DNA from: an uncultured Parabacteroides sp.
Lineage (GTDB): Bacteria > Bacteroidota > Bacteroidia > Bacteroidales > Tannerellaceae
Assembly (NCBI RefSeq): GCF_902493135.1
Contig: NZ_CABUOD010000001.1
Coordinates: forward strand, 62,001 to 126,000
DNA length: 64,000 nt
Reading direction: 5' to 3'
A program made the translations under genes and the position numbers. Positions 26,376-34,626 of this stretch are shown piece after piece (the stretch's first letter is position 1; each line of letters opens with the position of its first letter). The notes beneath the pieces were generated by a model, which was not told the DNA's origin, searched no databases, and saw only the letters and a list, made by a program, of their open reading frames with translations.

Positions 26376-26697
26376 GGTGAGGGATCTTCTGCTGCGTCGC
26401 GAACCTTTCCCTCTTTCTTCAGCAGCCCTTCCCGCCACCGGCATTGGAATACGGGGGGACGATAAACAGGTGCAAAATACTTATATCGGGGAAGGGCTGC
26501 CGGTTACGGGTGAAAAACGGAAAAGATCATAAATCCCCGGTTTGGATAATTCGTTAGCTATTTCATTCTTAGTCCGATAGCCTTCTGCATACGATGTAAT
26601 TTTTTGTATTAAAGAGCGGAATACTAACATTTTCTTTAAATAAAATGGAAAGTTTAGCTATTGTGCTATAATTACTTTTCGTATCTTCACCGAAAAA

Positions 26698-26705
26698 TAA
26701 ATTTG
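26698..26705 (+). promoter_or_regulatory. -7 element of the recombinase-like gene
   Basis: TAAATTTG is a full TAnnTTTG match, 36 bases before the ATG; TTTTC about 17 bases upstream may be the -33 box. Confidence 0.4.
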
Positions 26706-26741
26706 CTTCTACGTTTTTTTAATTATTAAGTTGCTGAAAAT

Positions 26742-27341
26742 ATGGTAATAGCTTATTTAAGAGTAGGAACTTCAAACAAAGAGCTTCTGGAAGAACAGAA
26801 AAATGAGATTAAACGCTATGCTTCGGATCATGATATAAATGTCGATAAGTGGGTAACGGATATCACTGTCGACAAAGGGAAGGAAGATGAACGTAATCTT
26901 ACTATGGTACTGGATCGTATGGAAAAAGGCGATAGCCTGATCTTGTCAGATATTTCCCGTTTGGGACGAACTTTGTCGGAAGTCATGGAGATTATGGGGC
27001 GCTGCATGGAAAAAGGCGTTCAAATCTATAGTATAAAGGATCGGTATATCCTGGACCGGACATTGAATCTCCCGGTTATGGGTAATGTGTTCAAGTTGGT
27101 AACGGAGATCGAACACAGTTTGATGTCCACCCGTACCAAAGAGGCCTTGAATCATAAGAAGAGCACGGGAGGTCCGTTAGGCCGTCCGAAAGGATCGGCT
27201 GCCAAACAGTCTTTCCTTGATGCGAATAAAGAAGAGGTGATCAGCATGCTTGAACGCGGCGACACCGTTATGGAGATTTGTAAACGTTTTAATGTTTCCA
27301 GAAATACCTATTATATGTTCAAACGGAACTACGGACTCTAA
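26742..27341 (+). CDS. serine-recombinase family protein lacking the catalytic serine
   Basis: A 199-residue protein with the full layout of a small serine recombinase/invertase (Mpi-like): N-terminal catalytic fold (1-~100), long E-helix (~112-140), linker GRPKG (147-151), and C-terminal HTH (DTVMEICKRFNVSRNTYYMF, 174-193). The nucleophile position is changed. The family motif Y-x-R-V-S-T reads YLRVGT here, so the codon for residue 9 is GGA (Gly). The E-helix motif normally ER reads E124-H125. Other arginines remain (Arg7, Arg51, Arg73, Arg76). DNA binding is likely kept and strand cleavage is probably lost, unless Ser11 substitutes. A regulatory or architectural role is inference. It is a monocistronic gene ending before a long hairpin. 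Confidence 0.85.
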   Translation: MVIAYLRVGTSNKELLEEQKNEIKRYASDHDINVDKWVTDITVDKGKEDERNLTMVLDRMEKGDSLILSDISRLGRTLSEVMEIMGRCMEKGVQIYSIKDRYILDRTLNLPVMGNVFKLVTEIEHSLMSTRTKEALNHKKSTGGPLGRPKGSAAKQSFLDANKEEVISMLERGDTVMEICKRFNVSRNTYYMFKRNYGL

Positions 27342-27356
27342 AAACCGGTCCTTCTT

Positions 27357-27418
27357 CCGCATGTATAGCCCGGTCGGGATTGCTGTCAGCAATATAAGTG
27401 ACCGGGCTATACATGCGG
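27357..27418. terminator. nested perfect hairpin between convergent genes
   Basis: CCGCATGTATAGCCCGGTC (27357-27375) and its exact complement (27400-27418) form a 19-bp stem. The 24-base loop contains a second perfect stem, ATTGCTG-T-CAGCAAT. It lies between the ends of the recombinase-like gene and mutS2, so a bidirectional terminator is most likely, although no strong T-run follows on the plus strand. Confidence 0.65.
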
Positions 27419-27439
27419 GTAACGGTGTCTTGTTTGTTT

Positions 27440-29917
27440 TTATTCGAGTTCCACTACCGTAATGCCGGCGCCTCCGAACTGGACATGCTCGTCGTGATAC
27501 TGGCGGACGCCCGGGACGGTGTGCAGATAATCGCGTATCAGTTGGCGGAGTATGCCTGTCCCCGTCCCGTGCAGGATGCGGATACGTGCGGCACCTACCT
27601 GGATGGCATCGTCCACAAAGTAGGTGACGGCTTGTAAGGCTTCGTCTCCTCTCATGCCTCTGACATCTATCTCTTGCTTGAAGTTCAATCTCTTTTCATG
27701 CATGTCGTCTGCTGTCTGGACGCTGACGAAAGTACTTTTCTGGATCTCTTTTTTGATCTGGCCTTTGCTGACCTTTTCCAGTTGTTCCAACTTGACGGTG
27801 CTTTTGATCATGCCGAATGCGACGATTGCTTGCTTCCCTTGAACTTCCATGACGGTTCCGGCTGAAACCTGCCCTTTGAGACGGACATTGTCGCCTACTT
27901 CTATGACATCGCGGTTGAAGATCTGTTTGGAGGCCGGCGCGTTTTGTTTCTGTTTTTTACGTTCTTTGCGCTCCTGCAACTTCGCCATTTTGCGGGCGAT
28001 CTTGTCGTCTTCTTCTTCGGCTGCTATCACAGAGGCCTTGAATTCTTCCAGGGCTTTACGGGCGAGCTTGGTCTGTTCCTTTTCTGCCTGCGCCTCTTTG
28101 ATTTCGCGGATCGTGTTTTCGATCTTTGCGTTGGCTTCGGAAAGGATGCGTTGTGCCTCTTCCTTGGCGTTGCGCATGATCTCTTTCCGTTGTTTGTTCA
28201 CGGCTTCCAGATCCTGCTCGTAGCGGGCGGTAATATCTTCCAGCTTCTTTTCCTGCTGGCGGATGTTCTGGCGTTTGCTTTCCCAATAGCGTTTGTCCCG
28301 AACGATATCCTGAAGATATTTATCCATATTGATATAATCGGAGCCGACATTGGCAGAGGCATCGGCAATAACGTCTTCCGGCAGGCCGATCTTGCGGGCA
28401 ATCTCGACGGCGAAGGAACTTCCCGGATTACCGATCGACAGTTTAAAGAGCGGTTGCATCAGGTGGCGATCGTAAAGCATGGCTCCATTGACGATCCCTT
28501 CCGTGTCTTCTGCAAAATGCTTCAGGTTCTGGTAGTGGGTCGTGATAACGCCGTAGCTGTGATTCCGGTTGAAACGGTCCAACAGGGCTTCGGCGATCGC
28601 TCCTCCGATCTGGGGTTCCGTACCGCTACCGAACTCATCGATCAGGATTAAAGTCTTGTTGTTGCAGTTCTTGACGAAAAACTTCATGTTCGTCAGGTGT
28701 GAACTGTAGGTACTCAGGTCGTTTTCGATGCTTTGTTCATCTCCGATGTCGATAAACAGGTTCTCGAACAATCCGGTTTTCGAACTTTCATATACCGGGA
28801 TCAACAGGCCGCATTGCAACATATATTGCAGCAAGCCGACCGTTTTCAGGCAAACGGATTTACCACCTGCGTTCGGCCCGGAGATGATCAGCAGACGCTT
28901 TTTTTCTTCCAGGAGAATATCCAGCGGGACGATCTGTTTGTTTTGTTTCTTCAACGAGAGGAAGAGCAGGGGATGTGCGGCGCGTATCCAGTCGATCTGC
29001 TGTTTGTTTTCGACTACCGGTCTGATCCCGTTTACCTGTTCGGCAAACAAGGCTTTGGCACGGATAAAGTCGATCTCGGCCAGGAATTCGTATGATTGCA
29101 GGATGTCGGGGACTAACGGGCGGACGAAATTTGTAAATTCCGTCAGTATCTTCATGATCTCCCGGCGTTCGTCACCTTCCAGTTCGCGGATCCGGTTGTT
29201 TGCCTCCACAACGACTTCCGGCTCGATGAAGACGGTTTTGCCGCTGGCCGATTCATCGTGCACGATCCCTTTGATCTTTCGCTTGAAAGCCGGAGCTACC
29301 GGGATCATCAGGCGTCCGTCACGCATGGTAGGCGTGATATCTTTGTCCACGACTCCTTCCGATTGTGCGGCACGCAGTATGGATTGCAAACTGCGGGAGA
29401 TGCCGCTCATGGTGGCCGTGATCTCTTTTCGTATCTGCGCCAGGGCAGGAGAGGCATTGTCTTTCACATGTCCGAACTTGTCGAGTATGGAGTCGATCTT
29501 TCCGATCAGTTGCGGGAATACCAGAATATCGCCGGCAAGGGCGGTCAAGGCCGGGTATTTGATCTCTTCTCCTTCTTCCGAGGAAGGGCGGAAGAAACGG
29601 ATAATATCGTTGATTGTCTGGAGTGAACGTTTCAGGTCGAACAGTTCTTTTTCATCCAACCAAGTCCCTTCGGGGCGTATCCGCTTCAACGAATAACGTA
29701 CATCGAAAAAATAACTGGCGGGAAACTCGTCTTCTCCATGCAGGATTCGGACAAACTCGTCTGTCTGTTCCAGACGTTGGGTTACGGTTTGATAATCGGC
29801 AGAGAACCCCATCTCTGCTACCCGCTCTTCTCCGAGCGGGCTTAAACATTTTTCTGAAATTAAACGGCGGACTTTATCGAAGCCCGTTTTCTGTTCGAAA
29901 TTTTGCGGGTATATCAC
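27440..29917 (-). CDS. mutS2: MutS2 ATPase/nuclease
   Basis: MutS2 family protein of 825 residues, implicated in suppressing homologous recombination and in rescue of collided ribosomes in other bacteria. The core ATPase has Walker A GPNAGGKSVCL and Walker B LILIDEFGSGTEP. A long coiled coil follows (~510-640, rich in QQEKKLEDITARYEQDL-type text). The C-terminal Smr nuclease domain carries EIDVRGMRGDEAL and ILHGTGTGILR. The start codon is GTG at 29915-29917: the N-terminus MIYPQNFEQKTGFD matches the usual MutS2 start, and no ATG lies nearby. It follows the PDZ protein gene by 15 bases. Confidence 0.93.
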   Translation of the reverse strand: MIYPQNFEQKTGFDKVRRLISEKCLSPLGEERVAEMGFSADYQTVTQRLEQTDEFVRILHGEDEFPASYFFDVRYSLKRIRPEGTWLDEKELFDLKRSLQTINDIIRFFRPSSEEGEEIKYPALTALAGDILVFPQLIGKIDSILDKFGHVKDNASPALAQIRKEITATMSGISRSLQSILRAAQSEGVVDKDITPTMRDGRLMIPVAPAFKRKIKGIVHDESASGKTVFIEPEVVVEANNRIRELEGDERREIMKILTEFTNFVRPLVPDILQSYEFLAEIDFIRAKALFAEQVNGIRPVVENKQQIDWIRAAHPLLFLSLKKQNKQIVPLDILLEEKKRLLIISGPNAGGKSVCLKTVGLLQYMLQCGLLIPVYESSKTGLFENLFIDIGDEQSIENDLSTYSSHLTNMKFFVKNCNNKTLILIDEFGSGTEPQIGGAIAEALLDRFNRNHSYGVITTHYQNLKHFAEDTEGIVNGAMLYDRHLMQPLFKLSIGNPGSSFAVEIARKIGLPEDVIADASANVGSDYINMDKYLQDIVRDKRYWESKRQNIRQQEKKLEDITARYEQDLEAVNKQRKEIMRNAKEEAQRILSEANAKIENTIREIKEAQAEKEQTKLARKALEEFKASVIAAEEEDDKIARKMAKLQERKERKKQKQNAPASKQIFNRDVIEVGDNVRLKGQVSAGTVMEVQGKQAIVAFGMIKSTVKLEQLEKVSKGQIKKEIQKSTFVSVQTADDMHEKRLNFKQEIDVRGMRGDEALQAVTYFVDDAIQVGAARIRILHGTGTGILRQLIRDYLHTVPGVRQYHDEHVQFGGAGITVVELE

Positions 29918-29932
29918 GTTCTTGTAAATGCT

Positions 29933-31351
29933 TTATTTTACTTCGACCGTCACGGACCGGCGAATGGTCGGACGGACGATGATTTCCATTTTGTTTTTCC
30001 CCCTTTTGATATCGAACGTACAGGCATTGTTGCCGGACGGGTTGATATAGGGAGCGTAGTAATATAAATAAGAATAGGCTGCTTTATTTCCGGATTTCTG
30101 GATCGCATCGGCTACCTGCGGGTATCTGAATGTGTCCCAGAACATACACCGTTTGAAACCGTTGGCATCCGTAAATTGGGTTTTCGGATCGCGGTATTTC
30201 ATCGTGTTGGTAATAAATCCTTTGTAAGCGGCGGAGAACTCTTCAGCCGTATGATCCATCTTTTGATTGTTGATTTTCTCTACAATATCGCGGGGGCGTA
30301 AGCCGGCAGCGTATGCAGGCGAGTTCTTGTCGACATCGGCAATCTGTTCCATACGGTCGATGTCGTAGCTCACCCCCGTATAGTTGTAGGTTTTCTGATT
30401 GACTTTGAACGGCACGTTGCGCTGGTATTTGACGTATGGATATTGCATGCACATCAACGGGGCATGTATACGGGCATATTCGTCGAGGCGGTATGAATCT
30501 TCCAACAGTTCGTTAGCTTCGCATTCCCACAGGATGCGGCCCGGCACGTCACGCTGGTCGATCAGGCGGAAACCGAACTGGAGCAGGTATTGCGCTTCCG
30601 CTTCCGCAGACATTGAGTTCAGAAACGGGAATGTCTCCATCTTGCTGTGATTGAAGTTGTAACGATAGATCGGCTCTTTTTCGACCAGTATCTTGTTTGC
30701 CCCTTTATAGTTCGGATTCTTGTCGAAGAAATAGAAGGTCTGTACTATGATGTCGGGACGGTCTGTATCGACTGTCATCCCTTTCTTGGTCAATTCCTTT
30801 TCGATGCTTTCGTTGATGGCCGTTTCCAGTTTGCTGTTATTCTCGTCTATGGCAGAGAACGCAAAGGTTTTGAACTTGCCGAAATCTACGGGATCGGCTG
30901 TCACGGTTGTCTTGAACGGACAGACAAATTCCCGTTCGCTGGTCGTTTCGAGGCTGTACATCGAAAAAGCGGTGGCCAGTTGTTCTTCGGTAATGGCGTT
31001 CCCTTTTTTGCATTCTTTTTTGACAAGGATCTGTTTAGCCGGGTTTGCCAGATTGCCGATCGTCAGCAACACTTCGTTTTTACCGGCGGGATTCAGCATT
31101 TCTTTGATCTCTTCCGGTGAAATATCTGTCGTTTGCACACCATCGATGGCAATAATGATATCGTTGGTTTTCACGCCTGCAAGCTCTGCCGGCGAGTAAG
31201 GAATGACACTGGTAATAACCGGCTTGTTTTTCCCCCAATGGTCGCTTTGACTGATATCATATGTAATTCCTAATCGGCAGATATTCCGGTTTTGGGCAAA
31301 ACCGGTAAGAAATGCAAATAGCAGTAAAACTGACAAAATCGCTCTCTTCAT
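29933..31351 (-). CDS. exported protein with two PDZ domains
   Basis: A 472-residue protein with signal peptide MKRAILSVLLLFAFLTGFAQ. There is a PDZ domain at ~35-110 (ITSVIPYSPAELAGVKTNDIIIAIDGV). A middle domain (~150-310) resembles DUF4136 (VDFGKFKTFAFS, PDIIVQTFYFFD). A second PDZ follows at ~325-390 (DVDKNSPAYAAGLRPRDIVEKINNQ). No protease catalytic triad is seen, so this is probably a periplasmic or outer-membrane binding or scaffolding protein. It is divergent from grpE-dnaJ and lies 15 bases upstream of mutS2, probably in the same transcript. Function unknown. Confidence 0.8.
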   Translation of the reverse strand: MKRAILSVLLLFAFLTGFAQNRNICRLGITYDISQSDHWGKNKPVITSVIPYSPAELAGVKTNDIIIAIDGVQTTDISPEEIKEMLNPAGKNEVLLTIGNLANPAKQILVKKECKKGNAITEEQLATAFSMYSLETTSEREFVCPFKTTVTADPVDFGKFKTFAFSAIDENNSKLETAINESIEKELTKKGMTVDTDRPDIIVQTFYFFDKNPNYKGANKILVEKEPIYRYNFNHSKMETFPFLNSMSAEAEAQYLLQFGFRLIDQRDVPGRILWECEANELLEDSYRLDEYARIHAPLMCMQYPYVKYQRNVPFKVNQKTYNYTGVSYDIDRMEQIADVDKNSPAYAAGLRPRDIVEKINNQKMDHTAEEFSAAYKGFITNTMKYRDPKTQFTDANGFKRCMFWDTFRYPQVADAIQKSGNKAAYSYLYYYAPYINPSGNNACTFDIKRGKNKMEIIVRPTIRRSVTVEVK

Positions 31352-31419
31352 AATTAATTTTTTATTGTTTTATTAATCTTATATTTTGTACTATGACAAT
31401 AAATCATCTTTATACTACA

Positions 31420-31427
31420 CAAAGGTA
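31420..31427 (-). promoter_or_regulatory. -7 element of the PDZ-mutS2 unit
   Basis: Minus-strand TACCTTTG is a full match, 68 bases before the PDZ gene ATG. Confidence 0.45.
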
Positions 31428-31460
31428 AAGATATTTTCGTTCTATAAGAACAGTTGGCAG

Positions 31461-31468
31461 TATATTTG
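31461..31468 (+). promoter_or_regulatory. -7 element of grpE-dnaJ
   Basis: TATATTTG is a full match, with TTTTCG about 21 bases upstream; 115 bases lie between it and the grpE ATG. No CIRCE element is visible. Confidence 0.4.
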
Positions 31469-31583
31469 ATGTTATATTGATAATTGATATCGACAAGAAT
31501 AGTGCCGACAGATAGGTCGTATGACTGATATTTGGATGATATCTTATTGACAATTAGATAGTAATGAAAATATATAATTGATT

Positions 31584-32186
31584 ATGAACAAGATGAATTT
31601 TAATAGCAAGAAGGAAACTGCTGACAAAAAAGAACGCCAGGGTGCTGATGAAGCGACAAAATTGCAGGAAGAACAGGTAAATGCGGCAGAAGAAAATGCC
31701 GCATCTGACAATGTGACGGATGAAGGCCAGGAACAGAAGGAACTGGAGGAGCTGAAGAAGAAGTATGACGAACTGAATGATTCTCACCTGCGCTTGATGG
31801 CCGAGTTCGACAACTACCGTAAACGTACGTTGCGCGAAAAGTCAGAGCTGATCAAGAACGGTGGCGAAAGTGCTTTGACTCATTTGCTTCCTGTCGTCGA
31901 TGATTTCGAACGCGCTTTGCAGAACATCCGTTCGGCTGAAGATATAAAGGCCGTTACGGAGGGTGTGGAACTTATCTATTCGAAATTCATGTCTTACCTG
32001 TCTCATCAAAATGTAAAACCGATCGAAACTGTTGGCGAACCGTTTGATGCTGAAACGTCTGAAGCCGTTGCCATGATTCCTGCTCCTGAACCCGATATGA
32101 AGGGTAAGGTTCTGGATTGTGTACAGACCGGTTATACTTTGAACGATAAGGTGATTCGCCACGCTAAAGTAGTGGTAGGCGAATAA
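31584..32186 (+). CDS. grpE: nucleotide exchange factor GrpE
   Basis: Co-chaperone that releases ADP from DnaK. It has 200 residues from ATG at 31584; a TTG two codons earlier is rejected. The acidic, disordered N-terminus (to ~45) is followed by a long coiled coil (QKELEELKKKYDELNDSHLRLMAEFDNYRKRT, given here as two adjoining parts of one helix) and a beta-domain ending VIRHAKVVVGE. The family signature FDNYRKR-x-xREK and the segment HQNVKPIETVGEPFDAET are typical. It is paired with dnaJ 42 bases downstream; dnaK is not in the window. Confidence 0.95.
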   Translation: MNKMNFNSKKETADKKERQGADEATKLQEEQVNAAEENAASDNVTDEGQEQKELEELKKKYDELNDSHLRLMAEFDNYRKRTLREKSELIKNGGESALTHLLPVVDDFERALQNIRSAEDIKAVTEGVELIYSKFMSYLSHQNVKPIETVGEPFDAETSEAVAMIPAPEPDMKGKVLDCVQTGYTLNDKVIRHAKVVVGE

Positions 32187-32228
32187 TACGACAGGATAAT
32201 GAGCAAATAACAACAGACAGATACGAAG

Positions 32229-33386
32229 ATGGCTAAAAGAGATTATTACGAAGTGCTGGGCGTCGAGAAGACTGCTTCGGCAGAAGAAATAAAGAAAGCT
32301 TATCGTAAAAAGGCGATTCAGTTCCACCCTGACAAGAATCCGGGTGACAAGCAGGCTGAAGAAAACTTTAAGGAGGCTGCTGAAGCATACGATGTGCTGA
32401 GCGATCCTCAGAAGCGCCAGCGTTATGATCAGTTCGGTCATGCTGGAGTAGGAGGTGCTTCGCAGGGCGGTGGTTTTGGCGGAGGAATGTCTATGGACGA
32501 TATTTTCTCTCAGTTTGGAGACATCTTTGGCGGACATTTCGGTGGCTTTGGCGGGTTCAGCGGTTTTGGAGGCGGTTCACGTGGCGGTCGCAGGGTGAAT
32601 CGAGGTTCGGATTTACGTGTGAAAGTAAAGTTGAACCTGAAAGAGATTGCTACCGGAGTCGAGAAGAAGATCAAGGTTAAGAAATATGTGACGTGTTCCA
32701 AATGCCACGGTAGCGGGGCGGAGGACGATCACAGTTCCAAGACTTGTGAAACCTGTCACGGTAGCGGTGTAGTTACCCGTATCGCCAATACGATCTTGGG
32801 ACAGATGCAGACACAGACAACCTGTCCGACCTGTGGAGGCGAAGGAAAGATTATCACCAAGAAATGTAGCGAGTGTAACGGTGATGGAATCGTGCGCGAC
32901 GACGAGGTGATCACGATCAATATTCCGGCCGGTGTGGCAGAAGGCATGCAGCTTTCCATGAACGGAAAGGGGAATGCTGCCCGTCATGGGGGGATTAACG
33001 GTGATTTGTTAATCTTGATCGAAGAAGAACCGCATCCGGAACTGATACGTGACGAGAACGACATTCTGTATAACCTGTTGCTGAGTGTGCCTCAGGCGGC
33101 TCTGGGCGGCACGGTTGAAGTTCCGACTATCGACGGTAAGGCTAAAGTCAAGATCGAACCGGGAACTCAGCCGGGTAAAGTGCTTCGTTTGCGTAACAAA
33201 GGGTTACCGTCTATCAATAGCTATGGAACGGGAGACCTGCTTGTGAACGTAAGCGTTTATATTCCGGAAACGTTGTCCGCATCAGAGAAGGATATCATGA
33301 ACGGTCTGGAGAACTCTCCTAATTTCCAACCGAAGAAATCTGTCAAGGAGAAGATTTTCGATAAGTTCAGACATATGTTCGATTGA
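32229..33386 (+). CDS. dnaJ: chaperone DnaJ
   Basis: Full-length type I J-protein of 385 residues, stimulating DnaK ATPase. The J-domain (1-70) has the HPD motif in FHPDKNPGD. A Gly/Phe-rich region (~75-125) follows, with repeats such as GGHFGGFGGFSGFGGG. The zinc domain has four CxxCxGxG motifs (CSKCHGSG, CETCHGSG, CPTCGGEG, CSECNGDG) at ~157-225, and a C-terminal substrate-binding domain follows. It is the second gene of grpE-dnaJ, ended by a strong terminator. No anomalies. Confidence 0.97.
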   Translation: MAKRDYYEVLGVEKTASAEEIKKAYRKKAIQFHPDKNPGDKQAEENFKEAAEAYDVLSDPQKRQRYDQFGHAGVGGASQGGGFGGGMSMDDIFSQFGDIFGGHFGGFGGFSGFGGGSRGGRRVNRGSDLRVKVKLNLKEIATGVEKKIKVKKYVTCSKCHGSGAEDDHSSKTCETCHGSGVVTRIANTILGQMQTQTTCPTCGGEGKIITKKCSECNGDGIVRDDEVITINIPAGVAEGMQLSMNGKGNAARHGGINGDLLILIEEEPHPELIRDENDILYNLLLSVPQAALGGTVEVPTIDGKAKVKIEPGTQPGKVLRLRNKGLPSINSYGTGDLLVNVSVYIPETLSASEKDIMNGLENSPNFQPKKSVKEKIFDKFRHMFD

Positions 33387-33407
33387 CATTCTGTGGATTT
33401 TGGTAAT

Positions 33408-33446
33408 AAAAGGGCTGTGTCAAGGATTTGCGACACAGCCCTTTTT
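33408..33446 (+). terminator. terminator of grpE-dnaJ
   Basis: AAAAGGGCTGTGTC / GACACAGCCCTTTTT, a near-perfect 14-bp stem with a 10-base loop and a T-run. The A-run on the other side would let it act in both directions. Confidence 0.92.
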
Positions 33447-33495
33447 ATTTCTGCCATATGGATTAGCTTCCGGTCGTAAGTGGAAAAGGCCTTGC

Positions 33496-33517
33496 TTCAA
33501 AACACCGGTGTTTTGAA
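33496..33517. promoter_or_regulatory. 22-bp perfect palindrome
   Basis: The half-site TTCAAAACACC is followed at once by its exact complement, with no loop. It lies between the dnaJ terminator and the end of the flavodoxin gene. It could be a protein-binding site or part of the flavodoxin 3' end; no T-run follows. Confidence 0.5.
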
Positions 33518-33560
33518 AACGAAACAGATATGCTTTGAAAAGGACTGTCACTGCAATCGC

Positions 33561-34100
33561 TTAAACTTGCTTTCCCATTTGATAGGCTTCTTCCATGGCG
33601 GGGTTTCCGTTGATCTCTCCTTTATGCCAAACGCCTAATCCGAACACGGTTCCTTTTATTACGGGATTTTCCAGACAGTCCAGGAATCCCTGGAAAGTGT
33701 CGATCGTACGGAGCATTTTCTTACGGTCGTCTTCGGCTGCCGTTACGATGAAATAAAATTCCTTGTCGTTCATCTCCGTGTATCTTCCGCAGCAGCGGTC
33801 TATCAGTGTTTTCATCTGTGCGCTCATCGTGTAGAAATAGACAGGGGTAGCCATTACGATCACATCGGCATTCACCATTTTCTCGATGATTTCTGCTGCG
33901 TCGTCTTTTTGAGGGCACGGCTTCTGGTATAGGCTGCATGTGCTGCATCCCGTACAGTAATGGATTGTTTTGTCTCTCAGGAAAATCTTTTCCACTTCAT
34001 GGTCGCTTTCTGTCGCACCACGCATAAATTCGTCACAAAGTGTGTCTGAGTTGCCGCCACGCCGGGGACTTGATGATAAGATCAATACTTTTTTTGCCAT
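33561..34100 (-). CDS. flavodoxin-family / NADPH-dependent FMN reductase-like protein
   Basis: A 179-residue flavodoxin-fold protein. The N-terminal phosphate-binding loop ILSSSPRRGGNSD binds FMN. The Cys-rich insert CTGCSTC-x-LYQKPCP matches iron-sulfur flavoprotein-like oxidoreductases, where the cysteines may bind a cluster or act in redox. ATPVYFYTMSAQMKTLIDRC is the usual second FMN-contact segment. Such proteins reduce quinones or other small acceptors; the substrate is unknown. It is a single-gene unit with its own -7 element, convergent with dnaJ. Confidence 0.85.
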   Translation of the reverse strand: MAKKVLILSSSPRRGGNSDTLCDEFMRGATESDHEVEKIFLRDKTIHYCTGCSTCSLYQKPCPQKDDAAEIIEKMVNADVIVMATPVYFYTMSAQMKTLIDRCCGRYTEMNDKEFYFIVTAAEDDRKKMLRTIDTFQGFLDCLENPVIKGTVFGLGVWHKGEINGNPAMEEAYQMGKQV

Positions 34101-34151
34101 ACTTGTATATTAGTTTAAATCGCTATTAAAAATGTTCCGGAGGAACGGATA

Positions 34152-34159
34152 CAAAGTTA
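34152..34159 (-). promoter_or_regulatory. -7 element of the flavodoxin-family gene
   Basis: Minus-strand TAACTTTG is a full match to TAnnTTTG, 51 bases before the ATG. Confidence 0.4.
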
Positions 34160-34181
34160 CTGTGACGGGCAGATTAGGACT

Positions 34182-34228
34182 GTATATGAATTACAGGGAT
34201 AAATACCATTTTTACAGGATTCATATAC
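34182..34228 (-). terminator. hairpin after the TIGR04076-like gene
   Basis: GTATATGAAT and ATTCATATAC form a perfect 10-bp stem around 27 bases, starting 14 bases after the stop codon of the gene at 34243. No T-run follows, so it may be a weak terminator or an RNA-stabilising hairpin. Confidence 0.4.
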
Positions 34229-34242
34229 ATATCGGTACTTGG

Positions 34243-34587
34243 TCAACGGACAGGTGTGTAGTCTATCCCGGACTCTTCATCCGTCGCTTCGAGCTTGAAT
34301 ATGACAGGGCGTAATCCGTCATTGCAACTGCAGATGGCAACTCCCGGTTTCCTGATCCAGTCTCCATAATAGAATACTTCTTTTCCGGCACCATGTGACA
34401 ACGCGAAGGCATATTGGTAAATCGCTTTCCAAGCCTCGTCGCAAAAGCCTTCCGGCTTGGCATAATCAGCATAGAAAACCTGTCCTTCTTTCAGCATGGG
34501 GCAGGCGGTCAGTCCTTCGGCACCGTATTCGCGGGCCAGTTGTTCATCTAAAGTAGTCTTTAACACCGTAATCTTGACTTTTTTCAT
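34243..34587 (-). CDS. TIGR04076-family small protein
   Basis: A 114-residue cytoplasmic protein with spaced cysteines (CPML, FCDEAW, AICSCNDGLRPVIFKLEA). The C-terminal CNDGLRPVIFKL matches the small TIGR04076 family of anaerobes; the conserved cysteines suggest metal or cluster binding, but no function is established. It lies 39 bases after the outer-membrane protein gene on the same strand and may be read from the pyrB operon. The neighbouring flavodoxin-like gene could be a redox partner (speculation). Confidence 0.7.
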   Translation of the reverse strand: MKKVKITVLKTTLDEQLAREYGAEGLTACPMLKEGQVFYADYAKPEGFCDEAWKAIYQYAFALSHGAGKEVFYYGDWIRKPGVAICSCNDGLRPVIFKLEATDEESGIDYTPVR

Positions 34588-34626
34588 CTGATATGTTTTT
34601 TATTAAATGCTTTGACAATGAAAGAA

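Larger units (their letters stand above)
26160..26741. other. 582-bp intergenic region rich in hairpins and repeats
   Basis: Contains a terminator (26205-26243), a 22-bp palindromic repeat array (26291-26375), a 12-bp inverted repeat GCAGCCCTTCCC / GGGAAGGGCTGC (26422-26433 and 26489-26500) enclosing 55 bases, and an AT-rich promoter region before the recombinase gene. No open frame in it looks coding. Confidence 0.6.

Noticed and set aside
27357..27418. Invertible DNA switch controlled by the neighbouring recombinase-like protein
   Set aside because: The inverted arms enclose only 24 bp with no promoter, and the protein lacks the catalytic serine; a terminator or binding site is more likely.
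31352..31583. CIRCE heat-shock operator before grpE-dnaJ
   Set aside because: No TTAGCACTC-N9-GAGTGCTAA-like sequence is found in the intergenic region.
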